A DNA stretch of 64,000 nt from Tatumella ptyseos (lineage in GTDB: Bacteria; Pseudomonadota; Gammaproteobacteria; Enterobacterales; Enterobacteriaceae), in the NCBI RefSeq assembly GCF_030552895.1, contig NZ_CP130649.1:496001-560000 (forward strand). Direction: 5' to 3'. Position numbers and translations under genes: made by a program. The notes below the pieces were generated by a model. That model saw only the letters and a program-made list of their open reading frames with translations, did no database searches and was not told the origin of the DNA. Shown here in pieces: positions 47,409-57,251 of the stretch. Each line of letters begins with the position of its first letter. The first letter of the stretch is position 1.

Positions 47409-49231
47409 TTTTTCTCGGTAATGCTATATAAAATGTTACCTACCGATTCGCCATAAGAAGCTCCTGCTTCGGCTCCTATTATACTTAAGCTAACAGCGCA
47501 GCCTATAGTGTTCCAAGGCCCGGTAAGTGCCATCGCAAGGCATAATGATACCCCTAATGTTCCACCAGCCATGCTTCCCGTAAATTTCCCTATCTCTCTA
47601 AACGTAGTCTGCTTACACTCATTAGCTCTTCCCAACGAACAGGCATGATAGATTTCGTTTGCTGAATTCAACACGCTAAAACCGATACCTACGTAACCCG
47701 TCGTTTTCATTATCTTGACTAGCTTACTGGCATTTTTAAGATGTGTAGCATAGCCAGGGATTACGCGGGTACCGGATTTTTTCCAGTGATGCACGATTGA
47801 TTTAGAAGAGAGCCGTAAAGCTGACTTGATTTTTTTATCCTGAGGCAGGTCCAGTACCTGACGTAAAAATGAATGCTTAAGCAATGTATCAAGCTGGGAG
47901 AAAAGAATTCCACGGCGTAAGTAGTAGGCCTCACCGCCTAGTACCGCATTGCCGATATAAGTCGATTTATATAATTGGTCGATTTGATTTAAAATTTTAT
48001 TAATTTTGTTGAAGTAGACTTCACCGACCGTGCCGGCGATACCGATACCTGTTGAGGCAATAGAAGAAAAATTGGATAGTGTAGCGTAATTATCAAGGAA
48101 AAAATCGCGGTCAATTCCTTCGATTTCAACAGCTTCTAAGGCCTGTTGGGTTGTCTTTTGGGCGGCGATCAACTGAGCTAATTCTTCCTCACAAGGGTAC
48201 TCAGGATCGGCAAGCAGTAAAATATTCCCTGCCTTAATGATACTATCGTCCTGGCCATTCAGTTTTCTAAATAATGCGATAGCTTTTGATGGAGATTCAT
48301 CTGTAAAAATCTCATTTTCTAATTCCTTCAGTGTTGCATCTCTATTGACGATTATAAAACCAAGTGTTTCTCTCCTTTCTGCTAGTTCATTACCGTTAAT
48401 TACCTTTATCAGTGCATTGACATTCCCGTCATCGTGAAAATGGATATCACAGGATAACTGATTAATATTAACATTTATTTTACTTTGTAAGCGAAAAGAC
48501 ACTTTTCCTGGACTTATGTTGAAATAGTCTAATGAAAAGATAGGTTTTCCATCGTAAATTGTTTGATCAGTGCCCCAATATCCTAAATCATCGTCGACAT
48601 AGTCTACCTCTCCATCCATTCTGACCCACTCGCAGAATTTATTTACATCATAATAGGATTCACCATTTCTACCACTGATACTGATCCCGTAGAATTTGCA
48701 CTCTCCGTAGAGAACATGACGAGTATAAATAGAAACCCAAATATCCTCGGAAAAATTTATTTTGATCGATGCCGAAAAGCTCTCGATATCAAACCATAGA
48801 TAAGGAGGCGGATCGCTAAATTCTTCAGGAATGGGAGTCAAAAATGATATATCAGTAACTAAAGTTGTCGCATAGCTAAGGGAACGGCTATCGCTATACA
48901 AATAATCATAGGGATTGAAATCGCTATTGCTCTCGGCAGTGTCATCGTAACTATCGTAATAATCATCAATCTCTTTTGTAACTCTCTCTTCTTCAGCAAT
49001 CAGTTCTTGTAGAGAATCCTTTAAAATTTGTACATCTTTTTGCTCTAAGTACTCAGACGGATTTCCTTGCTGCTCATCGATGATATATTCTAAGTCACCC
49101 CTTTTATCTCTTATTTTTTTCAGTTGATCGTAATATTTACTTTCATTAAAGAAGTAGCCAGAAAATGTAATTTCAAACCCTAATATTCCTTGGTTATCTT
49201 TATGAAAAAGAGGCTTTTTAAATATGCTCAT
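47405..49231 (-). CDS. Large protein with LysM-like segment and glycine-zipper C-terminus, putative pore-forming effector
   Basis: I do not recognise a named family for the whole 608-residue product. Parts seen in order: a Glu/Lys-rich coiled coil (about residues 30-90); a Tyr/Asp-rich, probably beta-rich middle (95-285); a degenerate LysM-like segment (295-344), reading NRDATLKELENEIF...FRKLNGQ...IIKAGNILLLADPE; a hydrophobic segment STGIGIAGTVGEV (about 393-405); and a C-terminal part (505-600) with two hydrophobic, small-residue helices rich in GxxxG spacing. The ATG at 49231 has AAGGAG five bases upstream; a GTG two codons earlier is less likely. There is no signal peptide. LysM-like plus glycine-zipper tails occur in predicted type VI secretion effectors. 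No secretion genes are in the window. Its G+C is low. Confidence 0.65.
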   Translation of the reverse strand: MSIFKKPLFHKDNQGILGFEITFSGYFFNESKYYDQLKKIRDKRGDLEYIIDEQQGNPSEYLEQKDVQILKDSLQELIAEEERVTKEIDDYYDSYDDTAESNSDFNPYDYLYSDSRSLSYATTLVTDISFLTPIPEEFSDPPPYLWFDIESFSASIKINFSEDIWVSIYTRHVLYGECKFYGISISGRNGESYYDVNKFCEWVRMDGEVDYVDDDLGYWGTDQTIYDGKPIFSLDYFNISPGKVSFRLQSKINVNINQLSCDIHFHDDGNVNALIKVINGNELAERRETLGFIIVNRDATLKELENEIFTDESPSKAIALFRKLNGQDDSIIKAGNILLLADPEYPCEEELAQLIAAQKTTQQALEAVEIEGIDRDFFLDNYATLSNFSSIASTGIGIAGTVGEVYFNKINKILNQIDQLYKSTYIGNAVLGGEAYYLRRGILFSQLDTLLKHSFLRQVLDLPQDKKIKSALRLSSKSIVHHWKKSGTRVIPGYATHLKNASKLVKIMKTTGYVGIGFSVLNSANEIYHACSLGRANECKQTTFREIGKFTGSMAGGTLGVSLCLAMALTGPWNTIGCAVSLSIIGAEAGASYGESVGNILYSITEKK

Positions 49232-49469
49232 AATCACTCCTTGATTCGTTCAGCCCTTTATACTCTTTTATAGAGGGAAAATTTGCTTAAAAAGTCTCAA
49301 TTGATGAGGATAAAATTTGTTTAATATCAAACTTCATTCAATCAATCGAAAAATCACTCTAATAGCTGATATTCAATTTTTTTGAAAATGATCATCATCT
49401 GCTGCTAGGTGTGATTTTGGCTGAGGAGCGTATTCTAGACTCAAATTTTTAGTTAAGGAGTCTACTACC

Positions 49470-50249
49470 ATGCAACGAATGCCCGCGCTTTTTCTTGGCC
49501 ATGGTAATCCCATGCATGCCATTCAGGAAAATCGTTACACCGACGTATGGCGTCAACTTGGCGAACAACTTCCTCGGCCTACTGCTATCCTAGTTATCTC
49601 GGCGCATTGGGTGACACGAGGAACAGCCGTTACAGCGATGAGTCATCCGAAAACGATCCACGATTTTGGACAGTTCCCTCAGGCATTGTTCGATGTTCAG
49701 TATCCGGCTCCAGGTGATCCGCGATTAGCGGAAAAGATTAAGCAACAGCTTGCCCCGTTAAATGTGAGAGCAGACTATGATTGGGGGCTCGACCATGGAA
49801 CTTGGGGAGTCTTAGTAAAAATGTACCCTAATGCTGATATACCTGTGGTGCAATTAAGCCTAGATGTCGCATTAACGCCTGCAGAACATTATCAACTGGG
49901 GCAACAGTTATCCTCGTTACGTGACGAAGGCGTTATGATATTGGCGAGTGGCAACACTGTGCACAATTTAGCAATGGCGCGTTGGGGTAAAGAGGGGAAT
50001 ATCTATCCTTGGGCGGAAGGTTTTGATCAGCGGGTCCAAGACGCCTTAGCGTCAACAACGGGTGATAGCCACCATCCGTTAATCGACTATATGCAGTTAC
50101 CGGATGCAAGGTTAGCGAATCCTACCCCTGAACACTTTCTACCTTTATTGTATATTTTGGGTGCGGCACGGTCCGATGACACAATAACGGTACCGGTGAC
50201 AGGAATGGATATGGGCAGTATTAGTATGACAAGTGTAGTAGTGCAGTGA
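49470..50249 (+). CDS. ygiD: 4,5-DOPA dioxygenase extradiol YgiD
   Basis: The 259-residue product belongs to the LigB-like extradiol dioxygenases. The metal ligands appear in FLGHGNPMHA (His at residue 12 area), in SAHWVTRG and in ASGNTVHNL. In E. coli YgiD acts on L-DOPA in vitro, cleaving its ring, with zinc or iron; the true cellular role is uncertain. The ATG follows AAGGAG. It converges on tolC. In E. coli zupT lies between ribB and ygiD, and here that interval holds the two-gene AT-rich unit instead. Confidence 0.92.
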   Translation: MQRMPALFLGHGNPMHAIQENRYTDVWRQLGEQLPRPTAILVISAHWVTRGTAVTAMSHPKTIHDFGQFPQALFDVQYPAPGDPRLAEKIKQQLAPLNVRADYDWGLDHGTWGVLVKMYPNADIPVVQLSLDVALTPAEHYQLGQQLSSLRDEGVMILASGNTVHNLAMARWGKEGNIYPWAEGFDQRVQDALASTTGDSHHPLIDYMQLPDARLANPTPEHFLPLLYILGAARSDDTITVPVTGMDMGSISMTSVVVQ

Positions 50250-50263
50250 GAGGGCCAAACTAA

Positions 50264-50293
50264 CGTCGGCAAATCAAAAAGACTTTGCCAACG
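50264..50293. terminator. Hairpin between ygiD and tolC
   Basis: CGTCGGCAAA and TTTGCCAACG pair over ten positions with one mismatch around a 10-nt loop, between convergent genes. It may terminate either one. Confidence 0.5.
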
Positions 50294-50304
50294 CTATCAT
50301 CTAA

Positions 50305-51804
50305 TTATCCGCGAAACGGATTACCTGCACGAGGTGTACTGGCCACTGGGGTAGATGAGTGAGTAACTGGAGCTGTTGAATTCAACGATGCTTGTTGCGT
50401 CCGTACCGGCGCTACACCATCGGCACGGTTATCTTGTACGGGATTATCCGGAGCAACGGCTTGAGGAGAGGTCGAGACATCCTTACCTAAGGTGCTATTT
50501 AACGCGATAATGTCTTGCTCATTAAGCGTACCTAAGGCGTATTTGATATTGATTTGGTTAATCAAATAGCCGTAGCGAGCATCGGAAAGCTGTTGCTTAG
50601 CGTTGTACAGCGTGGTTGTTGCATCCAACACATCGACAATTGTACGAGTACCAACTTGATAACCCGCTTCCATCGCATCCAATGAGCTTTGTGCGGACAC
50701 CACAGCTTGACGGTAAGCATCAATACTACTGATGGACGCGTTGACATTATTAAATGACGAACGCACAGTTTGTACTGCTGAACGGTGTGCGCTCTCTAAT
50801 TTCTCGCTGGAGCTAACAAAGCTATATTCAGCTTGTTTTACCTGCGAGGTGACAGAACCACCGGTGTATAGCGGGATAGATAGACTCACACCAACTTGGT
50901 TGTTCCCCGCGATTGAATCTTGAGTGGTGGTAGTAGTGTGAGCACGGTACCCTTGATACTTAGTGTTGGTCAGTCCTGTTGAGGCATTTAAGCTCAACGT
51001 TGGCATATGGCCAGTTTCATAATAACGAATTTGCTCACGGGCTAAGTCTTTTGATAGACGAGCAGAGAGTAAGGACAAGTTATGATTTTCAGCTTTCGTC
51101 AATAAAGCATCGATCGGCTGTGGTCTTTCCGTTTTAAAACGGCCGATATCCAGTGAAGACAGGGAGAAGTAACTATTTCCCGTTACCTGACGCAGAGCCT
51201 CCATCTTATTATCGATATCATTACGTGCGGTAACTTCACTCGCTAATACGCTATCGTATTGCGCGCGGGCATTTTGCACATCGGTAATCGCCACAAGTCC
51301 TACATTGAAACGTTGAGTGGTCTGATCGAGCTCGCGATAAATAGATTGTTTCTGTGCTTCAACATAAGAGAGCGTATCGATCGCATTAAGCACATTAAAG
51401 TAGGCGGTCGCAGTATTAAGAATCAGGTCTTGTTGAGCGACTTGATAAGTGACATCTTGAATCCCTGCCGTTTTCTCTTGCAGAGTCAGTGCACGCCATT
51501 TCGACATATCAAAAATAGTTTGGGTAAGCTGTAAGGAACCAGCCCAAGCATTAGAACGTACGCCGCTGTTGTCCCGATAACCGCTATTGAAGGTGTAGTC
51601 GCCACCTAGCCCCAGCTGAGGTAGTAATGGGCTGCGAGATTCATTAATTTTTTCAAACGCAGCATCACGATCGGCCGCTGCACTACGTAAATCAGGATTG
51701 GTATCACGTGCTTGTTGATAAACTTGTAATAAGTTTTCAGCGTGGCCTAAAGTACTGAAGCCAGCTAAGCTCAGACCAACGAGTACGGGGAGCAATTTTT
51801 TCAT
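50305..51804 (-). CDS. tolC: Outer-membrane channel TolC
   Basis: The 499-residue product has a signal peptide (residues 1-22, cleavage at GHA|E), then two tandem outer-membrane efflux repeats with long coiled-coil helices. NLLQVYQQARDTNPDLRSA starts the mature protein and GYQVGTRTIVDVLDA is the second-repeat motif. As a trimer it serves drug efflux pumps and type I secretion. The C-terminus (about 440-499) is low-complexity and Pro/Ser/Thr/Ala-rich, as in other TolC proteins. It is divergent from nudF with a 210-bp AT-rich gap. Confidence 0.97.
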   Translation of the reverse strand: MKKLLPVLVGLSLAGFSTLGHAENLLQVYQQARDTNPDLRSAAADRDAAFEKINESRSPLLPQLGLGGDYTFNSGYRDNSGVRSNAWAGSLQLTQTIFDMSKWRALTLQEKTAGIQDVTYQVAQQDLILNTATAYFNVLNAIDTLSYVEAQKQSIYRELDQTTQRFNVGLVAITDVQNARAQYDSVLASEVTARNDIDNKMEALRQVTGNSYFSLSSLDIGRFKTERPQPIDALLTKAENHNLSLLSARLSKDLAREQIRYYETGHMPTLSLNASTGLTNTKYQGYRAHTTTTTQDSIAGNNQVGVSLSIPLYTGGSVTSQVKQAEYSFVSSSEKLESAHRSAVQTVRSSFNNVNASISSIDAYRQAVVSAQSSLDAMEAGYQVGTRTIVDVLDATTTLYNAKQQLSDARYGYLINQINIKYALGTLNEQDIIALNSTLGKDVSTSPQAVAPDNPVQDNRADGVAPVRTQQASLNSTAPVTHSSTPVASTPRAGNPFRG

Positions 51805-52014
51805 TTGCGTTCCTTTGTGTTGCAGCGAAATTGCAAAAATAAAGTTGTCAGGTCAAAAAAATTTTTCGAATTGTACCAGACAGACAGAATGAAATAAGTT
51901 GGCTGAACGTGCCTTACTTGGCGCGTTAGCGTAAAATATTAACTTAATAGCCCAGTTTTCTAGTAAAAAATCGTCCTAGGACATTGGAACCACTCTACAT
52001 CCGAGGTCTATTAT

Positions 52015-52650
52015 ATGTGCAAAAAGCCAAAATCTCCCACCCAATTTACACGCGATGATGTTGAAATTTTGCACCAAGAACCCATGTATAAGGGATTCTT
52101 TTCAATCACTAAATATCAATTTCGTCACCGCCTCTACGCGGGAGGTATGAGCGAGCCTGTCGTCCGCGAAGTTTTTCAACGCGGAAAAGCGGTTGTTTTG
52201 CTTCCCTATGATCCGATTCGTGATGAAGTGATATTAATTGAACAAATTCGTATTCCGGCGCTAGAGACAGCGAAAACTCCTTGGCTGATTGAGTTAGTCG
52301 CGGGAATATGTGAGGCGGGAGAGTCGGATGAAGAGGTAGCGCGTCGCGAAGCGAAAGAAGAAGCCGGTATTGAGGTGGGCCGGACTAAGCCTTTGCTCAG
52401 TTATCTATCCAGTCCAGGTGGCAGTAGTGAGAGGCTGGCGATATTTATTGGAGAGGTCGACGCGACCAAAGCAGAAGGGAATCATGGGTTAGCGAGTGAA
52501 AACGAGGACATTCTTGTGAGAGTCGTGAGTCGTGAACTCGCTTATCAGTGGGTCGAGTCGGGAATTATCGATAATGCCGCTTCCATTATCGCCCTTCAGT
52601 GGCTTGCCCTGCATCATGAGCAAATACGTAATGAGTGGTTATCTTCATGA
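52015..52650 (+). CDS. nudF: ADP-ribose pyrophosphatase NudF
   Basis: The 211-residue Nudix hydrolase splits ADP-ribose into AMP and ribose 5-phosphate. The Nudix box is complete: [25 protein letters not shown], residues 101-125 (shown here only by its GX5EX7REX2EEXG pattern of key residues G, E, R, E, E). The ATG follows GAGGT. It opens a run of five genes, nudF-yqiB-cpdA-yqiA-parE, and its stop overlaps yqiB by 4 bp. Confidence 0.96.
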   Translation: MCKKPKSPTQFTRDDVEILHQEPMYKGFFSITKYQFRHRLYAGGMSEPVVREVFQRGKAVVLLPYDPIRDEVILIEQIRIPALETAKTPWLIELVAGICEAGESDEEVARREAKEEAGIEVGRTKPLLSYLSSPGGSSERLAIFIGEVDATKAEGNHGLASENEDILVRVVSRELAYQWVESGIIDNAASIIALQWLALHHEQIRNEWLSS

Positions 52651-53078
52651 AACAGCAATACACCCCCAATTTCCCAGAAATGATGCGCTTAAATGAAACA
52701 AACTATGCGCAATTACGGAGATTGATCCCTAAAGACGAAGCCGAGGGTGCCAGCTTAACCTATCAAGTGAATGGCACCCATTATCAAGTGGTGATCGAAG
52801 AATCTACGCGTTACACCACGCGTGTTATGATTAAACAAGTGGCGCCAGTCGTCAGTTACTGGCAGTTACCCTCGATGTCTGTCAGGTTATATCATGATGC
52901 GATGGTTGCAGAAGTGTGTTCGACACAACAGATCTATCGCTTCAAAGCACGCTATGATTACCCTAATCGGAAACTGCACCAACGTGATGAAAAACATCAA
53001 ATTAACCAGTTTCTGTCGGAATGGCTACGTTATTGTCTGGTGCAAGGTGTGATGGCGACGCCATTGCCTGAGATGTGA
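52647..53078 (+). CDS. yqiB: YqiB, DUF1249 family protein
   Basis: The 143-residue product matches the DUF1249 family found in Enterobacterales and relatives. It begins [20 protein letters not shown] and contains the conserved [11 protein letters not shown] segment. There is no signal peptide or membrane helix. The function is unknown; association with nudF and cpdA is conserved. The ATG overlaps the nudF stop codon (ATGA), which indicates coupled translation. Confidence 0.93.
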   Translation: MKQQYTPNFPEMMRLNETNYAQLRRLIPKDEAEGASLTYQVNGTHYQVVIEESTRYTTRVMIKQVAPVVSYWQLPSMSVRLYHDAMVAEVCSTQQIYRFKARYDYPNRKLHQRDEKHQINQFLSEWLRYCLVQGVMATPLPEM

Positions 53079-53117
53079 GGCAATAGTGATTTCAACGCGG
53101 ATAAAAGGTGAGTTGTA

Positions 53118-53942
53118 GTGAATTCTTTAGTGCCAGAGGTCGCTGATACACGGAGCATTCGTCTCCTACAACTTACTGATATGCATCTCTTCAAGACTCC
53201 GCAAGAGAGTTTATTAGGGGTCAACACTTGGCAAAGCTATCAAGCGGTAATCGACGCGGTTATCGCGGAACAACGCCATATCGATTTGATTATTGCTACC
53301 GGTGACCTCGCTCAAGATCATAGTCCTGAGGCTTACCATGCTTTCGCAAAAGGCATTAGCCGACTACAGAAGCCGTGCGTATGGCTACCTGGAAACCACG
53401 ATTTCCAGCCCGCCATGGTGAAAACCTTGGCAAACGAGGGGATCTGTGACCAAAAATCGGTACTATTAGGTGATCAGTGGCAGCTACTTTTACTCGATAG
53501 CCAGGTACATGGCGTTCCCCATGGGTTACTGAGCGACTATCAGTTGCAATGGCTAAGCGATGCGCTGGCGCAATATCCTCAGCGCCACAGCATCATTTTA
53601 CTTCACCACCATCCTATTCCTTCGGGTTGCACGTGGTTAGATACGCATAGCTTGCGTAATTCGCATCAATTAGCCGAGGTATTACAGGGCTACCCGCTCG
53701 CTAAAACGGTCGTCTGTGGCCATATTCACCAAGAGATGGATGATCGTTGGCAGGGGCGACGTGTGCTGTCTACGCCTTCGACGTGCGTACAGTTTCAACC
53801 GCAATGTACCGGATTTACTATCGATAACCAGTCTCCAGGCTGGCGTTGGTTAGAGTTACGCCCAGACGGAGAGATAGCCACTGAAGTGCAACGTCTGGTC
53901 AATGGACAATTTCAGCCCGATTTTCATTCTGAAGGGTATTAA
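53118..53942 (+). CDS. cpdA: 3',5'-cAMP phosphodiesterase CpdA
   Basis: The 274-residue metallophosphoesterase hydrolyses cyclic AMP to AMP and so lowers CRP activity. The metal-binding motifs are in order: TDMHLF (residue 20 area; the second D-x-H), [20 protein letters not shown] and GHIHQE. It matches E. coli CpdA (275) through to the C-terminal SEGY. The start is a GTG at 53118, preceded by a weak site; this may keep expression low. The next gene follows 2 bp later. Confidence 0.97.
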   Translation: MNSLVPEVADTRSIRLLQLTDMHLFKTPQESLLGVNTWQSYQAVIDAVIAEQRHIDLIIATGDLAQDHSPEAYHAFAKGISRLQKPCVWLPGNHDFQPAMVKTLANEGICDQKSVLLGDQWQLLLLDSQVHGVPHGLLSDYQLQWLSDALAQYPQRHSIILLHHHPIPSGCTWLDTHSLRNSHQLAEVLQGYPLAKTVVCGHIHQEMDDRWQGRRVLSTPSTCVQFQPQCTGFTIDNQSPGWRWLELRPDGEIATEVQRLVNGQFQPDFHSEGY

Positions 53943-53944
53943 AA

Positions 53945-54526
53945 ATGCCGACATTGCTCTATCTGCATGGTTTCAACAGTTCGCCACGCTCCGAAAAGGC
54001 TACACTTTTTGCTGAGTGGTTGGCGCAGAGTGCCCCAATGGTCACTTTACAGATCCCAGAATTACCCGCAACGCCGGAGAAAATATCGTCTTTTCTAGAC
54101 TCGACATTTATGCAAAGTGGTGAACGCCCGGTAGGAATTATCGGGTCGTCGTTAGGGGGCTATTATGCGACATGGCTATCGCAACGTTACGCTGTTCCGG
54201 CGGTAGTGATTAACCCGGCGGTCAAGCCATTTGAGCTATTATTAAATTTCTTAGGCGATAATCAGAATCCCTACACAGGGCAGAAATATGTGTTAGAGTC
54301 TCGCCATATAAATGACCTAAAGACACTTGAAGTAACCCCATTAGTCGCGCCTGAATTGCTCTGGTTACTGCAACAGACTGGTGATGAGGTATTAGATTAT
54401 ACTCAAGCCGTTGCTTACTATTCAGCATGCCGTCAAACGGTAGAAGAGGGAGGGAATCATGCTTTTCTCTCTATCGAGCGCCACTTTCCATCGATAATCG
54501 AGTTTTTTGGTTTAACGCATTGTTAA
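53945..54526 (+). CDS. yqiA: YqiA, alpha/beta-hydrolase esterase
   Basis: The 193-residue product is a small alpha/beta hydrolase of the UPF0227/YqiA family. The nucleophile elbow GSSLGGYYA (Ser near residue 66), an oxyanion region [10 protein letters not shown] near the start and a C-terminal catalytic His in GGNHAF are visible. E. coli YqiA hydrolyses short acyl esters in vitro; the natural substrate is unknown. It lies between cpdA and parE, as in E. coli. Confidence 0.95.
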   Translation: MPTLLYLHGFNSSPRSEKATLFAEWLAQSAPMVTLQIPELPATPEKISSFLDSTFMQSGERPVGIIGSSLGGYYATWLSQRYAVPAVVINPAVKPFELLLNFLGDNQNPYTGQKYVLESRHINDLKTLEVTPLVAPELLWLLQQTGDEVLDYTQAVAYYSACRQTVEEGGNHAFLSIERHFPSIIEFFGLTHC

Positions 54527-54556
54527 CCGCTCACTCTGTATAAACGAAAGAAGATA

Positions 54557-56452
54557 ATGACTCAATCAAGTTATAACGCTGCCGATATCGAAGTTCTCAC
54601 CGGACTTGAGCCCGTACGACGTCGTCCCGGTATGTATACCGATACTGTTCGTCCTAATCATTTAGCACAAGAAGTGATTGATAACAGTATTGATGAAGCG
54701 CTAGCCGGACATGCTAAGCGTGTTGAAGTCATTCTCCATGCGGATCAGTCACTGGAAGTGATCGACGATGGACGAGGAATGCCTGTTGATATCCACCCCG
54801 AAGAAGGCGTGCCCGCAGTAGAGCTGATTCTTTGTCGGCTACATGCCGGGGGGAAATTCTCCAATAAAAACTACCAGTTCTCCGGTGGTCTCCACGGCGT
54901 CGGAATCTCTGTGGTTAACGCCCTCTCTACACGCGTAGAAGTCACGGTAAAACGTGGCGGTGAAGTCTACGATATGGCTTTTGAAAATGGCGACAAAGTA
55001 CAAGATTTGGTAGTTACAGGAACGGTTGGTCGTCGTAATACGGGAACGCGTGTCCATTTTTGGCCTGATAGCCACTTTTTTGATACACCAAAATTCTCTG
55101 TCAGTCGTCTCAGTCATCTTTTAAAAGCGAAAGCTGTCCTGTGCCCTGGCGTGGAAATTGTTTTTAAAGATAAAGTCAACGATAGCGAACAACGCTGGTG
55201 TTATGAGGATGGTCTAACGGATTATCTTCGTGAGGCGGTCAATGGACTCCCCGTTTTGCCTGAGGAACCCTTTGTCGGCTCGTTTTCCGGTGAAACCGAA
55301 GCGGCTGATTGGGCGTTACTGTGGTTGCCGGAAGGCGGAGAGTTGCTCACCGAAAGTTACGTTAACTTGATACCAACCATGCAAGGGGGAACCCATGTCA
55401 ATGGACTGCGTCAAGGGTTGTTGGACGCAATGCGTAACTTCTGCGAATACCGAAATATCCTGCCGCGCGGGGTAAAACTCTCCGCAGAGGATATCTGGGA
55501 TCGTTGCGCTTATGTATTATCGGTCAAGATGCAGGATCCACAATTTGCAGGACAGACTAAAGAACGCTTATCGTCGCGTCAAACTGCCGGATTTGTGGCT
55601 AGCGTCGTCAAAGACGCCTTCAGTTTATGGCTGAATCAAAATGTACACATTGCAGAACAATTGGCAGAACTCGCCATTGCCAGCGCACAACGGCGCTTAC
55701 GGGCAGCCAAAAAGGTGGTGCGTAAGAAACTGACTAGTGGTCCGGCATTGCCAGGTAAATTAGCTGACTGTACCGCACAAGATTTGACTCGGACCGAACT
55801 CTTTCTGGTTGAAGGGGATTCTGCTGGGGGATCAGCAAAACAGGCTCGGGAGCGAGAGTTCCAAGCTATTATGCCGTTGAAAGGAAAAATCCTTAACACT
55901 TGGGAAGTTTCTTCCGACGAGGTGTTGGGTTCTCAAGAAGTCCATGATATCTCGGTAGCCATTGGTATTGACCCCGATAGTGAGGATCTCAGTCAGCTAC
56001 GTTACGGTAAAATCTGTATTTTAGCCGATGCAGACTCCGATGGATTACACATCGCGACCTTATTATGTGCGTTATTCGTCAAACACTTCCGAAACTTGGT
56101 ACGTAACGGGCATGTCTATGTTGCCATGCCTCCCTTGTACCGTATCGATTTAGGGAAAGAAGTACACTATGCGCTCGATGACGACGAGAAGGATGTCATC
56201 ATCGATAAATTAAGCCGTAAACGCGGTAAAATCAGTGTACAGCGCTTCAAAGGATTAGGCGAAATGAACCCCTCACAACTGCGGGAAACAACGCTAGATC
56301 CGAATACTCGTCGTCTGGTGCAGCTGACTATTAGTGATGAGGATGAAGCGGAAACGCTACGGGTGATGGATATGCTGCTGGCGAAGAAACGTTCGGAAGA
56401 TCGTCGGAACTGGCTACAAGAGCAAGGAGATCAGGTCGAGATCGAACTCTGA
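54557..56452 (+). CDS. parE: DNA topoisomerase IV subunit B ParE
   Basis: The 631-residue product is the ATPase subunit of topoisomerase IV, which unlinks daughter chromosomes. Conserved parts are the GHKL ATP-binding region (VIDNSIDEALAGHAKR, DDGRGMPVDIH, GGLHGVGISVVNALS), the Toprim motif VEGDSAGGSAKQ near residue 415 and DADSDGLHI near residue 495. Length is close to E. coli ParE (630). The ATG lies 30 bp after yqiA. It converges on mdaB with only 12 bp between. Confidence 0.98.
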   Translation: MTQSSYNAADIEVLTGLEPVRRRPGMYTDTVRPNHLAQEVIDNSIDEALAGHAKRVEVILHADQSLEVIDDGRGMPVDIHPEEGVPAVELILCRLHAGGKFSNKNYQFSGGLHGVGISVVNALSTRVEVTVKRGGEVYDMAFENGDKVQDLVVTGTVGRRNTGTRVHFWPDSHFFDTPKFSVSRLSHLLKAKAVLCPGVEIVFKDKVNDSEQRWCYEDGLTDYLREAVNGLPVLPEEPFVGSFSGETEAADWALLWLPEGGELLTESYVNLIPTMQGGTHVNGLRQGLLDAMRNFCEYRNILPRGVKLSAEDIWDRCAYVLSVKMQDPQFAGQTKERLSSRQTAGFVASVVKDAFSLWLNQNVHIAEQLAELAIASAQRRLRAAKKVVRKKLTSGPALPGKLADCTAQDLTRTELFLVEGDSAGGSAKQAREREFQAIMPLKGKILNTWEVSSDEVLGSQEVHDISVAIGIDPDSEDLSQLRYGKICILADADSDGLHIATLLCALFVKHFRNLVRNGHVYVAMPPLYRIDLGKEVHYALDDDEKDVIIDKLSRKRGKISVQRFKGLGEMNPSQLRETTLDPNTRRLVQLTISDEDEAETLRVMDMLLAKKRSEDRRNWLQEQGDQVEIEL

Positions 56453-56464
56453 TCCCCAAGGTTA

Positions 56465-57052
56465 TTACCCCTGGCCAAAGATATCGGTCAGGTGTTTTTG
56501 ATAGTCACGAAGATAGGTCGGGACGTCAGGACGCTTAATCACGTCGTTGCAGATAAAGGTTGGATGTGCAGTCATCCCCAAAAATTGGAAGGCTTTGTGC
56601 GTATGCAGATAAACGCCGTCTACGCCAACACCTTCGAAAAATTGCTCTTTATCGGTAAAGGCTTGCAGGGGGGCATTCCACGTTAATGACAGCATGTATT
56701 GCTTGCCCTGTAATAGGCCACCAGAACCATAATGTTTTTCGCTATCGGCCCGACTGCGTCCATCATTGGCATAAAGTCGTCCATGTCCGAAGGTAAAAAC
56801 TTCATCGATGTATTTCTTAACTGTCCATGGCTCTCCCATCCACCAGCCTGGCATTTGCAAAATAAGGCTATCGGCCGCGACAAACTGTTCGATCTCTTGT
56901 TCGATATCGTAGTCATCGGTCACACAAACTTTAGTCACTTTGTGACCTAAGGCTTTGAGTGTCTCTTCCGCGGAATTGGCCAGAGTATGGTTGAGTTCGC
57001 CTTGCGAGTGGCCGAAGGTGGTACCACCATCAATAATGTGGATGTGGCTCAT
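56465..57052 (-). CDS. mdaB: NADPH:quinone oxidoreductase MdaB
   Basis: The 195-residue flavodoxin-like enzyme reduces quinones by two electrons and protects against redox cycling. The family features GGTTFGHSQGELN at the N-terminus and QMPGWWMGEPWTVKKYIDEV (about residues 63-82) are seen. It is close to E. coli MdaB (193). It is divergent from parC with a 199-bp gap. The E. coli neighbours ygiN and qseBC are not present. Confidence 0.93.
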   Translation of the reverse strand: MSHIHIIDGGTTFGHSQGELNHTLANSAEETLKALGHKVTKVCVTDDYDIEQEIEQFVAADSLILQMPGWWMGEPWTVKKYIDEVFTFGHGRLYANDGRSRADSEKHYGSGGLLQGKQYMLSLTWNAPLQAFTDKEQFFEGVGVDGVYLHTHKAFQFLGMTAHPTFICNDVIKRPDVPTYLRDYQKHLTDIFGQG

Positions 57053-57251
57053 CTGTCTTCTCTCATATCAAATTAGGGGAGTTGTCCTTAAGGATTATCC
57101 ATGATTTTTACTTAGATAATTAACGCTCTATGCGGTAGCAGTACAGAGCAAAATCAGAGTTATTGTGACTAACGATGTCGAATAAGGTACTATCGCGGAC
57201 AAATAATCCCGCCAAAAATATGCATCTCGGGAGCGAAGTGAGGAAAAATTC

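Noticed and set aside
47405..49231. Colicin interpretation of the large AT-rich gene
   Set aside because: There is no lysis gene, no plasmid feature and no recognisable Ton or Tol receptor-binding domain. An orphan secreted effector fits the layout better.
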